Assembly: GCF_003992135.1 (NCBI RefSeq)
Contig: NZ_RQVN01000001.1
Location: 62,001-126,000, forward strand
Length of the DNA: 64,000 nucleotides
Direction of reading: 5' to 3'
From: Veillonella sp. VA142
Lineage (GTDB): Bacteria > Bacillota > Negativicutes > Veillonellales > Veillonellaceae
A program made the position numbers and the translations under genes. Below, piece after piece: positions 48,701 to 57,342 of this stretch. Every line of letters starts with the position of its first letter. Positions within the stretch are counted from its first letter, which is position 1. The notes beneath the pieces are model-generated. The model had not been told where the DNA came from. It worked only from the letters and a program-made list of their open reading frames with translations, and made no database searches.

Positions 48701-49483
48701 TTGATTAAAACAGGGACATGTAAATTGAATGAAGCTATCTCTACCCGTGACGATATTATGAACTTTTTGCGCAACCATGGGGTGGCAGATAATGTAGCCT
48801 TTTCTGTGATGGAAAATGTGCGTAAAGGGAAAGGTATCGAAAAGCGTAATAAAGAGGGGATTGCTCAAACAGATTATGAAGACCAAATGCGAGCAGCCCA
48901 AGTACCAGAGTGGTTTATCGCTTCTTGTAAAAAGATTTCTTATTTATTCCCACGGGCCCATGCCGTAGCTTATGTTATGATGGCATTTCGCATTGCTTGG
49001 TACAAGATTAATTATCCATTAGCATTCTATGCATCGTATTTTTCTATTCGGGCAAAAGCCTTTGACTTGAAAATTATGATGGGTTCCTTAGAAGAGCAGC
49101 AACAAGAATTTAAACGGTTGAAAGCCTTAGCTGCGAAGTATGAAGCATCACCAAAGGAAAAAGATTTAATGTCTGCCTTAGAGGTATCCTTGGAAATGAA
49201 ACAGCGAGGGTACTCCTTCGGCAATGTAGAATTATATAAATCACAAGCTAGACGGTTTATGATTAAAGATGAAACCTCTTTATTACCGCCATTTGTAGCT
49301 GTTACTAGTTTAGGCGAAAAGGTAGCAGATGCCATCGTAGAAGAACGAGAGCAAGCAGAGTTCTTATCGATTAAAGATTTGCGGAGACGTACAAAAATGT
49401 CTCAAACCATTGCTAACCGAATGGTTGAGTTAGGTTGTTTAGGCGACTTACCAGAAGATGAGCAAATGAGTTTATTTGGATGA
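45785..49483 (+). CDS. polC: DNA polymerase III alpha subunit, PolC type, apparently lacking the 3'-5' exonuclease insert
   Basis: Replicative polymerase of Firmicutes. Visible parts are an N-terminal region with an OB-fold (about 190-300: VIISGYFHSLDIREI) and PHP (from about 320: VELHLHTKMSEKNA, AITDHGVVQAFPEAQ). A Zn finger follows (CPQCKW ... CPECGA), then palm active-site Asp in VPDIDLNFSGDYQ (about 745) and a C-terminal duplex-binding and clamp-binding end (DEQMSLFG). Usual PolC is about 1,430 residues with a DEDD exonuclease inside PHP. Here PHP passes directly from GVEAYLIEKED to HHIIIFAKNMVGLRNLYKM with no D-x-E-T-T-G motif, and the total is about 200 residues shorter. Confidence 0.95.
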   Translation: MKCYHMVLKGESKVDFHFYLKNGKLYIFGSQSIGTLDKAVQARIEEICHNIGCTYELVDTEDFRNQIVLTRIPNATEETPFVSNLDNKGLEDTEYLFLQQANEVADYDIYWDMDEENRFDEMELYVSRDGTIKTSSDYDDLYDAPVVIDRPNTPTPTAMGSSPYPMRRRKLTTEDGMLLGPAFDELDTHRTDDFFVRTGENVIISGYFHSLDIREIRPKEDSKAVQKAREKGEEPKKRYIITGHLVDDHNSLAIKRFTSPSEDGPKLLKILKSVGKVQIKGEVIYDEQFVRDYVLNMDSIRPVEDTDNAKRTDTHEETRVELHLHTKMSEKNALVAVKDIVNRVKEWGHPAVAITDHGVVQAFPEAQAYSLEKGVKILYGVEAYLIEKEDQAVPHHIIIFAKNMVGLRNLYKMISISHLNYFDEYPRLPRAVIEDHREGILIGTSCKSGELIQAIAHGASDKELQEIVKFYDYLEIQPHDNYKCFIKEGLLKNEEDLKEINRRIVALGDTVQMPVVATGNVHYMDPKDKMYREIMLTASGVKDPKDKANQHMRTTDEMLEEFAYLGEDVAYKVVVTNTRAIEQSIDYIIPIPNGTYSPKIEGADKALEDMCYAKAKSIYGDPLPKTVQDRLDYELKSIIGNGFGVLYYIAHKLVKKSLDDGYLVGSRGSVGSSFVATMADITEVNPLEPHYVCPQCKWNEFYLKGEYAGGFDLPRRNCPECGAPLIANGHDIPFAIFMGFHGDKVPDIDLNFSGDYQGRAHKYTEELFGRDNVFRAGTIGTIADKTAIGYAYKYADVNDLQKRRGFIEKLSTGFTKVKNTTGQHPGGIMVCPRDMDVHHFTPVQYPANKKESGIITTHFDYHSIEGRMTKLDILGHDDPTIIRMLEDMTGVPSTSIPFDDPATLSLFSSTKALGLTPAQLQGDKVATLAVPESGTGFVRAMLEDSKPQTFSDLVRISGFSHGTNVWVDNAQTLIKTGTCKLNEAISTRDDIMNFLRNHGVADNVAFSVMENVRKGKGIEKRNKEGIAQTDYEDQMRAAQVPEWFIASCKKISYLFPRAHAVAYVMMAFRIAWYKINYPLAFYASYFSIRAKAFDLKIMMGSLEEQQQEFKRLKALAAKYEASPKEKDLMSALEVSLEMKQRGYSFGNVELYKSQARRFMIKDETSLLPPFVAVTSLGEKVADAIVEEREQAEFLSIKDLRRRTKMSQTIANRMVELGCLGDLPEDEQMSLFG

Positions 49484-49495
49484 TAGGAGGTATAT

Positions 49496-51049
49496 ATGTC
49501 AGAAGTTAGAGAAGCAGTATGGATAGGCGTTGATGTGGGAACCACAGGCGTACGTGCTATGGCATATACAGCACAAGGTAAATCTGTAGCTGTACGAGAT
49601 GCTTTTTATCCATTAGAAACACCTCAATATGATCGAGCAGAGCAGAATCCTCAACAAATATATGATGCTGCAGAAGAAGTCATTGCGGGAGTTGTAAAAG
49701 ATTTACAATATAAACTAGTCACTATATCCGGGATTGCTTTAAGCTCAGTGATGCATAGTTTTATTCCTCAAGATGAACATTTTGATTTATTAGGCAATAT
49801 GATTACTTGGGCAGATAGCAGAAGTTCCAATATTGTACACCGTATGGAACAAGACGAAGCGTGCAAACAATTCTACTTTAGAACAGGCTGCCCTTTACAT
49901 GCATCTTATCCATTGGCTAAAATCATATGGGTCAAAGAAAATCAACCTGAAATCTTTGCTCGTATGGCACACATTGGGTCTATTAAAGATTATATGTTCC
50001 GGTTGATGACAGGAGAATGGGTAACAGACAAATCTGTGGCCTCTAGTTCTGCTTTATTTAATGCCTTTACAGAAACTTGGGACTCTGAGATTTTAGACTA
50101 TGTAGGGATTCAAGAAAAACAACTGCCTAAGGTTGTATCTACTACATATAGTGGTAAGTTAGTAGCTAATGTAGCAGAGCGTTTAGGTTTACCTGTGAAT
50201 ACACCGGTTGTCATCGGTGCTACTGATGGAGTACTGGTGAATGTTGGTGTTGGCGCTGTATCTAAAGGGCAGTTAAGTGCTACTATAGGTACATCTGGTG
50301 CTATACGCATGCTCACAGAAAAGCCTCAAATGGATCCTAAAGGTCGCACCTGGTGCTATAATTTAACAGATACGATGTGGGTAGCTGGTGGAGCTATCAA
50401 CAATGGGGGTATGATTTTGCGTTGGATGCGAGATCGTATCCTGCATTATCATGGCTCCCAAATGGAACAATTATCGGTGGATCCTTATGATTTAATGACC
50501 ATGAAAGCAAGACATGTACCGGCTGGATCTGGTGGCTTGTTATTAATGCCATACTTTACTGGTGAACGAGCTCCCTATTGGAACTCTGATCTGCGTGGAG
50601 CTTTCGTAGGTTTATCTTTAAATCATAGTCGCTCTTACATGATTCGCGCCACAATGGAAGGGATTTGTTATAGCTTACGTTTTGTTCTTGATGCATTACG
50701 TGAGTTTGAAGATGTGAAGGATATCCGTATCAGTGGTTCTTTCACTAAATCTGAATTGTGGGTACAAATTATGAGTGATATATTCGGTGAACATATTACC
50801 TTACCAAATAATAGTGAAGGCGCCTCCTTTGGTGCCGCTGTATTAGGGTTTATTTCTGATGGAACTTTATCAGATATTAAAGATACAGCTGAGTTAGTGC
50901 AGCCTGAATGTATCTATCACCCTAAGGAACAGAATCAAGCGGTATATGACGAACTTTTCTCTATTTATGAAAGTTTGTATATTCATATGAAAGACGATTT
51001 GGCACGTCTTGTTCAGTTCCAAAAGGAACATCCGTTTAGTCGTTTATAA
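49496..51049 (+). CDS. gntK: Gluconokinase-like FGGY carbohydrate kinase
   Basis: ATP-dependent sugar-acid kinase, most likely making 6-phosphogluconate. The 517 residues show the FGGY N-terminal GVDVGTTGVRAMAYTAQGK, ITWADSRSS, the ATP-lobe IGATDGVLVNVGVGAVSKG and GTSGAIR, then the signature MPYFTGERAPYWNSDLRGAF. Gluconate is assigned because a GntP-type permease gene follows 17 bp later and the enzyme resembles the B. subtilis-type GntK rather than the small P-loop GntK. ATG follows AGGAGG. Confidence 0.87.
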   Translation: MSEVREAVWIGVDVGTTGVRAMAYTAQGKSVAVRDAFYPLETPQYDRAEQNPQQIYDAAEEVIAGVVKDLQYKLVTISGIALSSVMHSFIPQDEHFDLLGNMITWADSRSSNIVHRMEQDEACKQFYFRTGCPLHASYPLAKIIWVKENQPEIFARMAHIGSIKDYMFRLMTGEWVTDKSVASSSALFNAFTETWDSEILDYVGIQEKQLPKVVSTTYSGKLVANVAERLGLPVNTPVVIGATDGVLVNVGVGAVSKGQLSATIGTSGAIRMLTEKPQMDPKGRTWCYNLTDTMWVAGGAINNGGMILRWMRDRILHYHGSQMEQLSVDPYDLMTMKARHVPAGSGGLLLMPYFTGERAPYWNSDLRGAFVGLSLNHSRSYMIRATMEGICYSLRFVLDALREFEDVKDIRISGSFTKSELWVQIMSDIFGEHITLPNNSEGASFGAAVLGFISDGTLSDIKDTAELVQPECIYHPKEQNQAVYDELFSIYESLYIHMKDDLARLVQFQKEHPFSRL

Positions 51050-51066
51050 TTAGAAAGGAGACTTAC

Positions 51067-52386
51067 ATGCCATTAATTATTCTCGCATTAGGAATTATTT
51101 TACTATTTTTCCTAATTGTAAAAGTAAAGATGAATAGCTTTTTATCATTGCTATTAGTCTGTGTATTATTAGCTTTTGGAGAGGGATTACCTATCGATAA
51201 GATTTTCCCAACTATTCAAAAAGGTTTAGGAGCTACCTTAGGGGGCTTAACCATCGTAGTAGGTTTTGGCGCTATTTTAGGTAAATTGATGGCTGATAGC
51301 GGTGGAGCGCAACGTATTGCGACTACATTGATTAATATGTTTGGCCGTAACAATGTAAGATGGGCTGTATGTTTAACTGGATTCATTGTAGGGATTGCTT
51401 TATTCTATGAAATCGGCTTCGTCTTATTGATTCCTTTAATCTTTACCATTGCTAAATCCGCGGATATTCCATTGTTAGAGGTTGGTATGCCAATGGTTGC
51501 AGCTTTATCTGTAACGCATGGTTTCTTGCCACCACATCCAGGTCCTACAGCGATTTCTGTATTATTCAATGCAGACATTGGATTAACTTTGGTATATGGT
51601 ATCTTAATCGGTATTCCAACAGTTATTTTGGCAGGTCCATTATTGTACAATACGGTGAAAGATATTAAAACAGATATCCCAGAAGGTCTTCACAATGATA
51701 AAGACTTTACAGAAGAGGAAATGCCATCCTTTGGAGTATCTATTTTTACTGCCTTAGTACCAGTTATCTTAATGGCAGCTACAGCTATCGGTAAAATGAT
51801 GAATTTGCCAAAAGCGTCTCCAGTAATGGTGATTCTTAACTTCATTGGTGATCCATCTGTGGCATTAACAATTTCCCTAATCATTGCCTTCTATACATTT
51901 GGCTTCGCTCGTGGCAAATCTATGAAAGAGATTATGGCTACTTCTGAAAAAGCAATTTTAACTGTGGCCATGATTTTATTCGTTGTAGGTGCTGGTGGAG
52001 CTTTGAAACAAGTATTAATCGATAGTGGTGTAGGTACCTACATAGGTGAACTTGTGATGCAAGTGAATGTATCTCCATTAGTACTAGCTTGGTTAATTGC
52101 TGTGGTGATTCGTATTGCTGTAGGTTCTGCGACAGTGGCAGCTATGACAGCTGGTGGTATCGTAGCCCCATTGATTCCATTAACAGGTGTAAGCCCTGAA
52201 TTGATGGTAATCGCTGTAGGTGCGGGTTCTGTATTCTTCAGCCCACCAAATGACCCAGGATTCTGGTTATTCAAAGAGTTCTTCGGATTGTCTGTAAAAC
52301 AAACATTACGCTCTTGGTGTATGGTGGAAACAGTGATTGCCGTATGTGGATTAATTGGTGTAGAAATCATTAATTTATTCTTATAA
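51067..52386 (+). CDS. gntP: Gluconate:H+ symporter, GntP family
   Basis: Inner-membrane uptake carrier for gluconate or a similar sugar acid. The 439 hydrophobic residues contain GNT-family stretches: GLGATLGGLTIVVGFGAILG, FYEIGFVLLIPLIF, GFLPPHPGPTA and the C-terminal FSPPNDPGFWLFKEFFG. Forms an uptake-and-phosphorylation pair with the kinase gene. ATG follows GAAAGGAG. Closed by a bidirectional terminator shared with gltS. Confidence 0.93.
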   Translation: MPLIILALGIILLFFLIVKVKMNSFLSLLLVCVLLAFGEGLPIDKIFPTIQKGLGATLGGLTIVVGFGAILGKLMADSGGAQRIATTLINMFGRNNVRWAVCLTGFIVGIALFYEIGFVLLIPLIFTIAKSADIPLLEVGMPMVAALSVTHGFLPPHPGPTAISVLFNADIGLTLVYGILIGIPTVILAGPLLYNTVKDIKTDIPEGLHNDKDFTEEEMPSFGVSIFTALVPVILMAATAIGKMMNLPKASPVMVILNFIGDPSVALTISLIIAFYTFGFARGKSMKEIMATSEKAILTVAMILFVVGAGGALKQVLIDSGVGTYIGELVMQVNVSPLVLAWLIAVVIRIAVGSATVAAMTAGGIVAPLIPLTGVSPELMVIAVGAGSVFFSPPNDPGFWLFKEFFGLSVKQTLRSWCMVETVIAVCGLIGVEIINLFL

Positions 52387-52392
52387 TAAAAC

Positions 52393-52424
52393 ATCCCCAG
52401 TCCAGTATATGGATTGGGGATTTT
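52393..52424. terminator. Bidirectional terminator between gntP and gltS
   Basis: 12-bp stem ATCCCCAGTCCA / TGGATTGGGGAT (one G-T pair), 5-nt loop, T-rich on the right and A-rich on the left. Confidence 0.88.
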
Positions 52425-52435
52425 GTTATATGCGT

Positions 52436-53617
52436 TTACCAATAGAACTGCATGATCCAATGCAAGATAGGAATACCGAACACATTGATTAATACGGTAG
52501 CAGTAATTGGGACTACAAGGAACGCTTTCACAGATTTTCTGTATCGACCACCAAGGGTAGCAATGGTGGCTACTGTGTTTGGTGTGATGCCTAAGCCGTG
52601 ACCAAGCAATGCAGCACCAATGACAACGCCGTCGTAATCTTTACAAAGTACAGGGAATACGATGAACCGTGTAAACAGAATAATCGCAATCACTTGTACA
52701 ATTAAAATCACAAGCATTGGTCCTGTCAGAGATCGTAATGCGATTACAGGTATGCTCATGAATACAGTGGTTAAAAAGATAGTAATGCTAATTTGGCTGA
52801 ATAAGGCAATAGCTTTGGAATTGATGAAAGTTTGCCTCATTGCATCGCCACCGTTACGGATAGCAATGGCCAATAACATGGATACAATAAAGGTTGGGAT
52901 ATGTAATCCGAGTGTATCTAATAAGTAGTGGGAACCGCCGATGCCGACGCTCACACAGATAAGGACCAATAATAAGTTGACGATAATCCCAATCGGTGTG
53001 GGTGCTGGTGAATCTGGTGGTGGAGGGGCAGTTTCATAGCGATTAAACTTTTCGATTAAATATTGTCCCATAGGACCGCCGATGAAAACACCTACGATAG
53101 TGGTGAATGCAATAATCCCATGTGCTACGGTTTCACCATCTAAGGCATTGCCTAAATCATGACCTAAGGCAGAGACAAAGTTGTAACTGCTTTCAAGAGA
53201 AAGGGAGCCTAATAAAATGGCATAGTGTTTATCTAATCCGAATAAATTCGCTAGTCCTAAGCCAATGCTAATTTGCATAATCACAAGTAGAGTACTCATA
53301 CCCCAGTAGCGAGGGATGGCTTTCAGAGAAGATGTACAAATTTGTACCGGTGCTACTAGACCCATGGTAGCGAAGAATGCCACCATAGCGGGAACAAGAA
53401 CAGCCTTGTCCAACGTGATGAGAATAAGACCAGAAATTTGTAATAGAAATACAATCAGAGCTACGGTTAAACCGCCAATAGCTGGAACTGGGATAGCCCA
53501 ACGATGCAAGATGTTGATATGCTTGTGCATGAAGGTACCCAGTAAAAAGGAAAATAGTGAGAGTATGACCGTTTCTACGGCGCCAAGGTGTAATTGTAGC
53601 ATGTACGACGATGCCAT
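52436..53617 (-). CDS. gltS: Sodium/glutamate symporter
   Basis: Na+-coupled glutamate uptake in the inner membrane. The 393 residues show the GltS/ESS family pattern of two inverted halves: VPAIGGLTVALIVFLLQ and FATMGLVAPVQ in the first. The pore loops are GSLSLESSYNFVSALG and GAALLGHGLGITPNTVATI. ATG follows GGAGG on the minus strand. It appears monocistronic. Confidence 0.92.
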   Translation of the reverse strand: MASSYMLQLHLGAVETVILSLFSFLLGTFMHKHINILHRWAIPVPAIGGLTVALIVFLLQISGLILITLDKAVLVPAMVAFFATMGLVAPVQICTSSLKAIPRYWGMSTLLVIMQISIGLGLANLFGLDKHYAILLGSLSLESSYNFVSALGHDLGNALDGETVAHGIIAFTTIVGVFIGGPMGQYLIEKFNRYETAPPPPDSPAPTPIGIIVNLLLVLICVSVGIGGSHYLLDTLGLHIPTFIVSMLLAIAIRNGGDAMRQTFINSKAIALFSQISITIFLTTVFMSIPVIALRSLTGPMLVILIVQVIAIILFTRFIVFPVLCKDYDGVVIGAALLGHGLGITPNTVATIATLGGRYRKSVKAFLVVPITATVLINVFGIPILHWIMQFYW

Positions 53618-53793
53618 GAAATGCCTCCTAACTTTAGATACAATAAACTATGACGGTGCAATGGTACACATAGGATTCACTTGAACCATAAATCATAGTG
53701 TTACAGTCTGAAATAATACCTTCCCATTATACAACGATTCATGTAATATGTAAAAGTTATCCATAAGAAATAAATATTAATATATGAACAAGA

Positions 53794-53828
53794 AAAAGCG
53801 CACCGTCCACGAGGGATAGTGCGCTTTT
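53794..53828. terminator. Terminator of the pfl cluster
   Basis: 10-bp stem AAAAGCGCAC / GTGCGCTTTT. On the minus strand it ends the pfl-pflA transcript with a U-rich arm. Confidence 0.88.
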
Positions 53829-53858
53829 AGGAAAGATCAGGAAAGTATTGTTATGAGT

Positions 53859-54629
53859 TTAACTTTCAGGTGTTTTAAGAGGACACCATAAACCTCGGCG
53901 GTAGTCGCGTATTCCAGAAAGGACAACGCGGAGTGCACGCTGTGCGTCAGCTTTTGAGAGGGGCGGGATTCCATCTAATCGATAGGAAATGCCAAGACTT
54001 TCATATTTATTAACCCCCATGACGTGGTAAGGTAAGCAATCTACGGCTTTCAAATGTTTGAATGCACCTAGAAAGAAACCAAGCCGATACCAGCGATCGC
54101 GATTATCTGTGATGGTTGGGACTACCACGTGGCGTACCCAAAAGTCGGTGCCATGCTCATCTACAAATTTAGCGAATGCAAGGACCGCATCATTAGGCTT
54201 GCCGGTTAGTGTTTCGTGTATAGAGGAATCGATCTCTTTCACATCAAGAATGACTAAATCCGTTACATCAAGAAGCAGTTTGTACTCTCTAGCCTGTTCT
54301 TGTGTGTAGCAAATCCCGCTTGTATCTAAACAAGTATGAATTCCCTTTCCATGAAAGAAAGTAAAGAGTTCGATAATAAAAGGGAGTTGCAACAATGCTT
54401 CGCCACCAGTGACAGTAATGCCTCCAGTGATATAAAAGTCACGATTCCTTTCAAATTGTGTCCACACATCTGCCACAGTCATCTCTTGGGCATACGTAGA
54501 GGGATCCCAAGTGTCTGGATTATGGCAATAGGCACATCGCAATGGGCAACCTTGGAGGAACAAGACAAATCGCATGCCTGGGCCATCGACAGTACCCATG
54601 GTCTCAATGGAATGAATGCGACCTACCAT
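53859..54629 (-). CDS. pflA: Pyruvate formate-lyase-activating enzyme
   Basis: Radical-SAM enzyme that forms the glycyl radical on PFL. The 256 residues carry the cluster motif CPLRCAYCHNPDTW (CxxxCxxC), then ITVTGGEALLQLPFI and LDVKEIDSSIHETLTG. The C-terminus is a few residues longer than the classic enzyme. It lies six bp after the separate glycyl-radical domain gene, so the activase and its direct substrate are translated together. Confidence 0.94.
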   Translation of the reverse strand: MVGRIHSIETMGTVDGPGMRFVLFLQGCPLRCAYCHNPDTWDPSTYAQEMTVADVWTQFERNRDFYITGGITVTGGEALLQLPFIIELFTFFHGKGIHTCLDTSGICYTQEQAREYKLLLDVTDLVILDVKEIDSSIHETLTGKPNDAVLAFAKFVDEHGTDFWVRHVVVPTITDNRDRWYRLGFFLGAFKHLKAVDCLPYHVMGVNKYESLGISYRLDGIPPLSKADAQRALRVVLSGIRDYRRGLWCPLKTPES

Positions 54630-54635
54630 AGTGCA

Positions 54636-54875
54636 TTACATGGATTGATGGAATGTACGGGAGATCACTTCGTCTTGTTGAGCTTTTGTCAACTTGTTGA
54701 AATGAACAGCGTAACCAGAAACACGGATAGTCAATTGTGGATACAATTCAGGATGTTTTTGAGCATCTAATAATGTTTCACGATTGAATACGTTTACGTT
54801 TAAATGGTGACCGCCTTTTTTGCTGTACCCATCTAACAATTGTACTAAATTATCTACTTGTTGTTCGTTAGTCAT
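54636..54875 (-). CDS. Stand-alone glycyl-radical domain of pyruvate formate-lyase
   Basis: A 79-residue protein equal to the C-terminal end of Pfl[35 protein letters not shown] (radical Gly54) and [10 protein letters not shown]. The main PFL gene just upstream stops before this domain. A proper ribosome site, AAAAGGAG, is followed by the upstream gene's TAA and then ATG, so it is designed to be translated separately, like GrcA/YfiD, which restores damaged PFL in E. coli. Here it must supply the radical for the main subunit, because that subunit has no Gly-radical segment. Confidence 0.9.
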   Translation of the reverse strand: MTNEQQVDNLVQLLDGYSKKGGHHLNVNVFNRETLLDAQKHPELYPQLTIRVSGYAVHFNKLTKAQQDEVISRTFHQSM

Positions 54876-54877
54876 AT

Positions 54878-57013
54878 TTACTCCTTTTCTTCAGGGAAAG
54901 TAACATTTGGCTCACGGCAAGCTAGATTTTCACAACCATCGGCTAAGGCATGTTCAATATTGCCTAGGTCTAAGTCTAAATCTAAATCTAAGTCGCCTAG
55001 TGTCACCATAGACTCTCCGGATTTACCTAGAGAATCTGGAATAATAGAGAATGTATTAGAAATACCATCGCAACAATCACGCCATGGCATTTTAGCAACA
55101 GATGCTAGGGAAGAGATGGCACCGTGTTCGTCACGACCATGCATAGGGTTGGCTCCTGGAGCAAATGGAATACCTGCTTTACGACCGTCAGGGGTAGCAC
55201 CAGTAGCGTTACCATATACCACATTCGATGTAATCGTCAATAGTGACATCGTTGGTACGGATTGACGGTAGGTTGGATGTTTACGAATTTTGTTCATAAA
55301 TCCAGATACCACCATAGCCGCCAAATTATCTACGCGATCATCATCATTGCCATATTTAGGGAATTCGCCTTCGATCTCAAAATCAATAGCAATGCCATTT
55401 TCATCACGGATTGGTTTTACTTTCGCATATTTAATAGCAGAGAGGGAGTCAGCTACTACAGAAAGTCCAGCAATCCCTGTGGCAAACCAACGTGTTACCT
55501 TACGGTCATGCAATGCCATTTCTAATTTTTCATAGGCATATTTGTCATGCATGTAATGAATGATATTTAACGCATTTACATACACACCTGCGAGCCATTC
55601 CGTCATATCTTCAAAACGTTCCATCACTTCGTCGAAGTCAAGGTATTCGGAAGTAATAGGACGGAATTTTGGACCTACTTGTTTTTTCAACTTTTCATCT
55701 ACGCCACCATTGATTGCGTACAGTAATGCTTTTGCCAAGTTGCAGCGAGCACCAAAGAATTGCATTTCTTTACCAATACGCATTGGGGAAACGCAGCAAG
55801 CGATAGCGTAATCATCACCGGAGTTAGGGCGCATGATTTCGTCGTTCTCATATTGAATGGAAGATGTTGCAATAGAGAGTTTCGCACAGAACTTTTTGAA
55901 TCCTTCAGGAAGGGAAGGAGACCAAAGCACTGTTAAGTTTGGTTCAGGAGCAGGACCAAGGTTTTGCAATGTATGTAGGACACGGAATGCCGTTTTAGAC
56001 ACTAATGTACGTCCGTCAGTGCCCATACCACCGATAGACTCAGTTGTCCATACAGGATCACCAGTAAATAAATTGTTGTATTCATGGATACGTGCAAAAC
56101 GAACCATGCGCAATTTCATAATGAAATGATCCACCATTTCTTGGATTTGTTCCTCTGTATATTTACCAGATTTCAAATCACGTTCTGCATAGATGTCTAA
56201 GAAAGTGGAGTTACGTCCGATGGACATAGCTGCCCCATTTTGTTCTTTGATAGCACCCAAATAGCCAAAGTATAACCATTGGATAGCTTCTTTCACATCG
56301 GTAGCAGGTTTGGAGATGTCAAATCCGTAGGACGCAGCCATTTCTTTTAATTCTTTTAAAGAACGGATTTGATCTCGAATTTCTTCGCGGTCACGAATGA
56401 CATCTGGCATCATATCGCCCATGGTGATGTTAAATTGATCTTCTTTGTCTTTGATCAAATAATCGACACCATATAAGGCTACACGGCGATAATCACCGAT
56501 AATTCGGCCGCGACTATACGCGTCAGGTAGGCCCGTAATAATGTGAGCAGAGCGTGCAGCTCTCATCTCAGGTGTATATACATCAAATACACCATCATTG
56601 TGTGTCTTACGATGAGTTTTAAAGAAGCTTTCTAGAGTTGGATCCATCTTGTAACCATACTCTTCGATAGCACTTTTAGCAGTTCGTAAACCACCATAAG
56701 GGAACATGGCACGTTTCAAAGGATAATCAGTTTGAAGACCAACGATTTGTTCATCTTCTTTAATAATATATCCTGGGGCATGTGCTGTAATATGAGTGGC
56801 TACATCAGTGTCTGCATCGATGACAGAACCTTTTTGTCGTTCTTCCTCATATAAATCTAATACCCGTTGCCAAAGTCTAGTAGTTCGTTCAGTAGGACCT
56901 ACTAGAAAAGAATCATCGCCTACATAAGGCACATAATTTCGTTGGATGAAATCGCGTACGTCCACGGATTTATCCCATACACCTGTATTGAAGTCTTTCC
57001 ATGCTTGTTGCAT
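54878..57013 (-). CDS. pflB: Pyruvate formate-lyase, large part without the glycyl-radical domain
   Basis: Non-oxidative cleavage of pyruvate with CoA to acetyl-CoA and formate. The 711 residues match PflB from [19 protein letters not shown] to [10 protein letters not shown] and include the active Cys pair in IACCVSPM (about residue 405). Ordinary PflB is about 760 and ends with the Gly loop. Here the protein instead ends in an Asp/Leu repeat ([10 protein letters not shown]) and a Cys-containing tail. Start set by TTGGAGGTATATT before ATG; further in-frame ATGs upstream have no ribosome site. The three genes pflB, radical domain and pflA are one unit. Confidence 0.93.
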   Translation of the reverse strand: MQQAWKDFNTGVWDKSVDVRDFIQRNYVPYVGDDSFLVGPTERTTRLWQRVLDLYEEERQKGSVIDADTDVATHITAHAPGYIIKEDEQIVGLQTDYPLKRAMFPYGGLRTAKSAIEEYGYKMDPTLESFFKTHRKTHNDGVFDVYTPEMRAARSAHIITGLPDAYSRGRIIGDYRRVALYGVDYLIKDKEDQFNITMGDMMPDVIRDREEIRDQIRSLKELKEMAASYGFDISKPATDVKEAIQWLYFGYLGAIKEQNGAAMSIGRNSTFLDIYAERDLKSGKYTEEQIQEMVDHFIMKLRMVRFARIHEYNNLFTGDPVWTTESIGGMGTDGRTLVSKTAFRVLHTLQNLGPAPEPNLTVLWSPSLPEGFKKFCAKLSIATSSIQYENDEIMRPNSGDDYAIACCVSPMRIGKEMQFFGARCNLAKALLYAINGGVDEKLKKQVGPKFRPITSEYLDFDEVMERFEDMTEWLAGVYVNALNIIHYMHDKYAYEKLEMALHDRKVTRWFATGIAGLSVVADSLSAIKYAKVKPIRDENGIAIDFEIEGEFPKYGNDDDRVDNLAAMVVSGFMNKIRKHPTYRQSVPTMSLLTITSNVVYGNATGATPDGRKAGIPFAPGANPMHGRDEHGAISSLASVAKMPWRDCCDGISNTFSIIPDSLGKSGESMVTLGDLDLDLDLDLGNIEHALADGCENLACREPNVTFPEEKE
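54968..54991 (-). repeat. Hexanucleotide repeat in the tail of pflB
   Basis: Four RTCTAA units in a row on the plus strand, encoding Leu-Asp repeats on the minus strand. Slippage would change the tail length in steps of two residues without a frame shift. Confidence 0.8.
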
Positions 57014-57062
57014 AATATACCTCCAAATACACATTAAAACGTAACCCATAGGGTTAACTTTA

Positions 57063-57090
57063 TTGTAATCTATAATAATTATCATTACAA
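57063..57090. promoter_or_regulatory. Inverted repeat with Fur-like core upstream of pflB
   Basis: TTGTAAT and ATTACAA, 14 bp apart, enclose 57070-57084, which on the minus strand reads TGATAATTATTATAG. That matches the 7-1-7 Fur-family consensus except near the right end. It could alternatively be a CRP/FNR-type site; the sequence does not decide. Confidence 0.45.
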
Positions 57091-57243
57091 TCATTATTTT
57101 TGCATAGGTTATATTATTTTTGAAAGTGGTGTATGAGTAAATGGTCAAACATTTGAAAGTAGTATATATCTAAAGGATTAAACATAGTGTAAATGCCATG
57201 ATGGAAGTATGCAATATCAGCATAAGCTATGAGCATTATCCTA

Positions 57244-57272
57244 TTGATTTACTAGTATAGATTGGGTAAAAT
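57244..57272 (+). promoter_or_regulatory. Sigma-A promoter of the collagen-like adhesin
   Basis: TTGATT, 17 bp, TAAAAT. Transcription near 57280 gives a leader of about 63 nt and rules out the in-frame ATGs upstream of it. Confidence 0.6.
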
Positions 57273-57342
57273 TATGAGTATATTTTACATAAAAACAATT
57301 GAGTATATGATGCGTATGACAATGAAGGAAAAAGGAAGAGTT

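Larger units (their letters stand above)
57014..57342. other. Divergent regulatory region between pflB and the collagen-like adhesin
   Basis: No gene is seen. It holds the Fur-like box and TTGTAAT/ATTACAA repeat at 57063-57090 near pflB, and a promoter for the adhesin at 57244-57272. The middle (57091-57240) shows nothing I can name. Confidence 0.5.

Noticed and set aside
54336-54770. 144-residue plus-strand open frame opposite pflA
   Set aside because: Shadow of pflA and the glycyl-radical gene; no ribosome site and no protein family resemblance.
54876-54900. Frameshift or sequencing error as the cause of the split PFL
   Set aside because: The upstream frame ends with a stop, and a well-placed AAAAGGAG and ATG start the next gene. 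No single indel would join the two into a normal PflB because of the extra tail.
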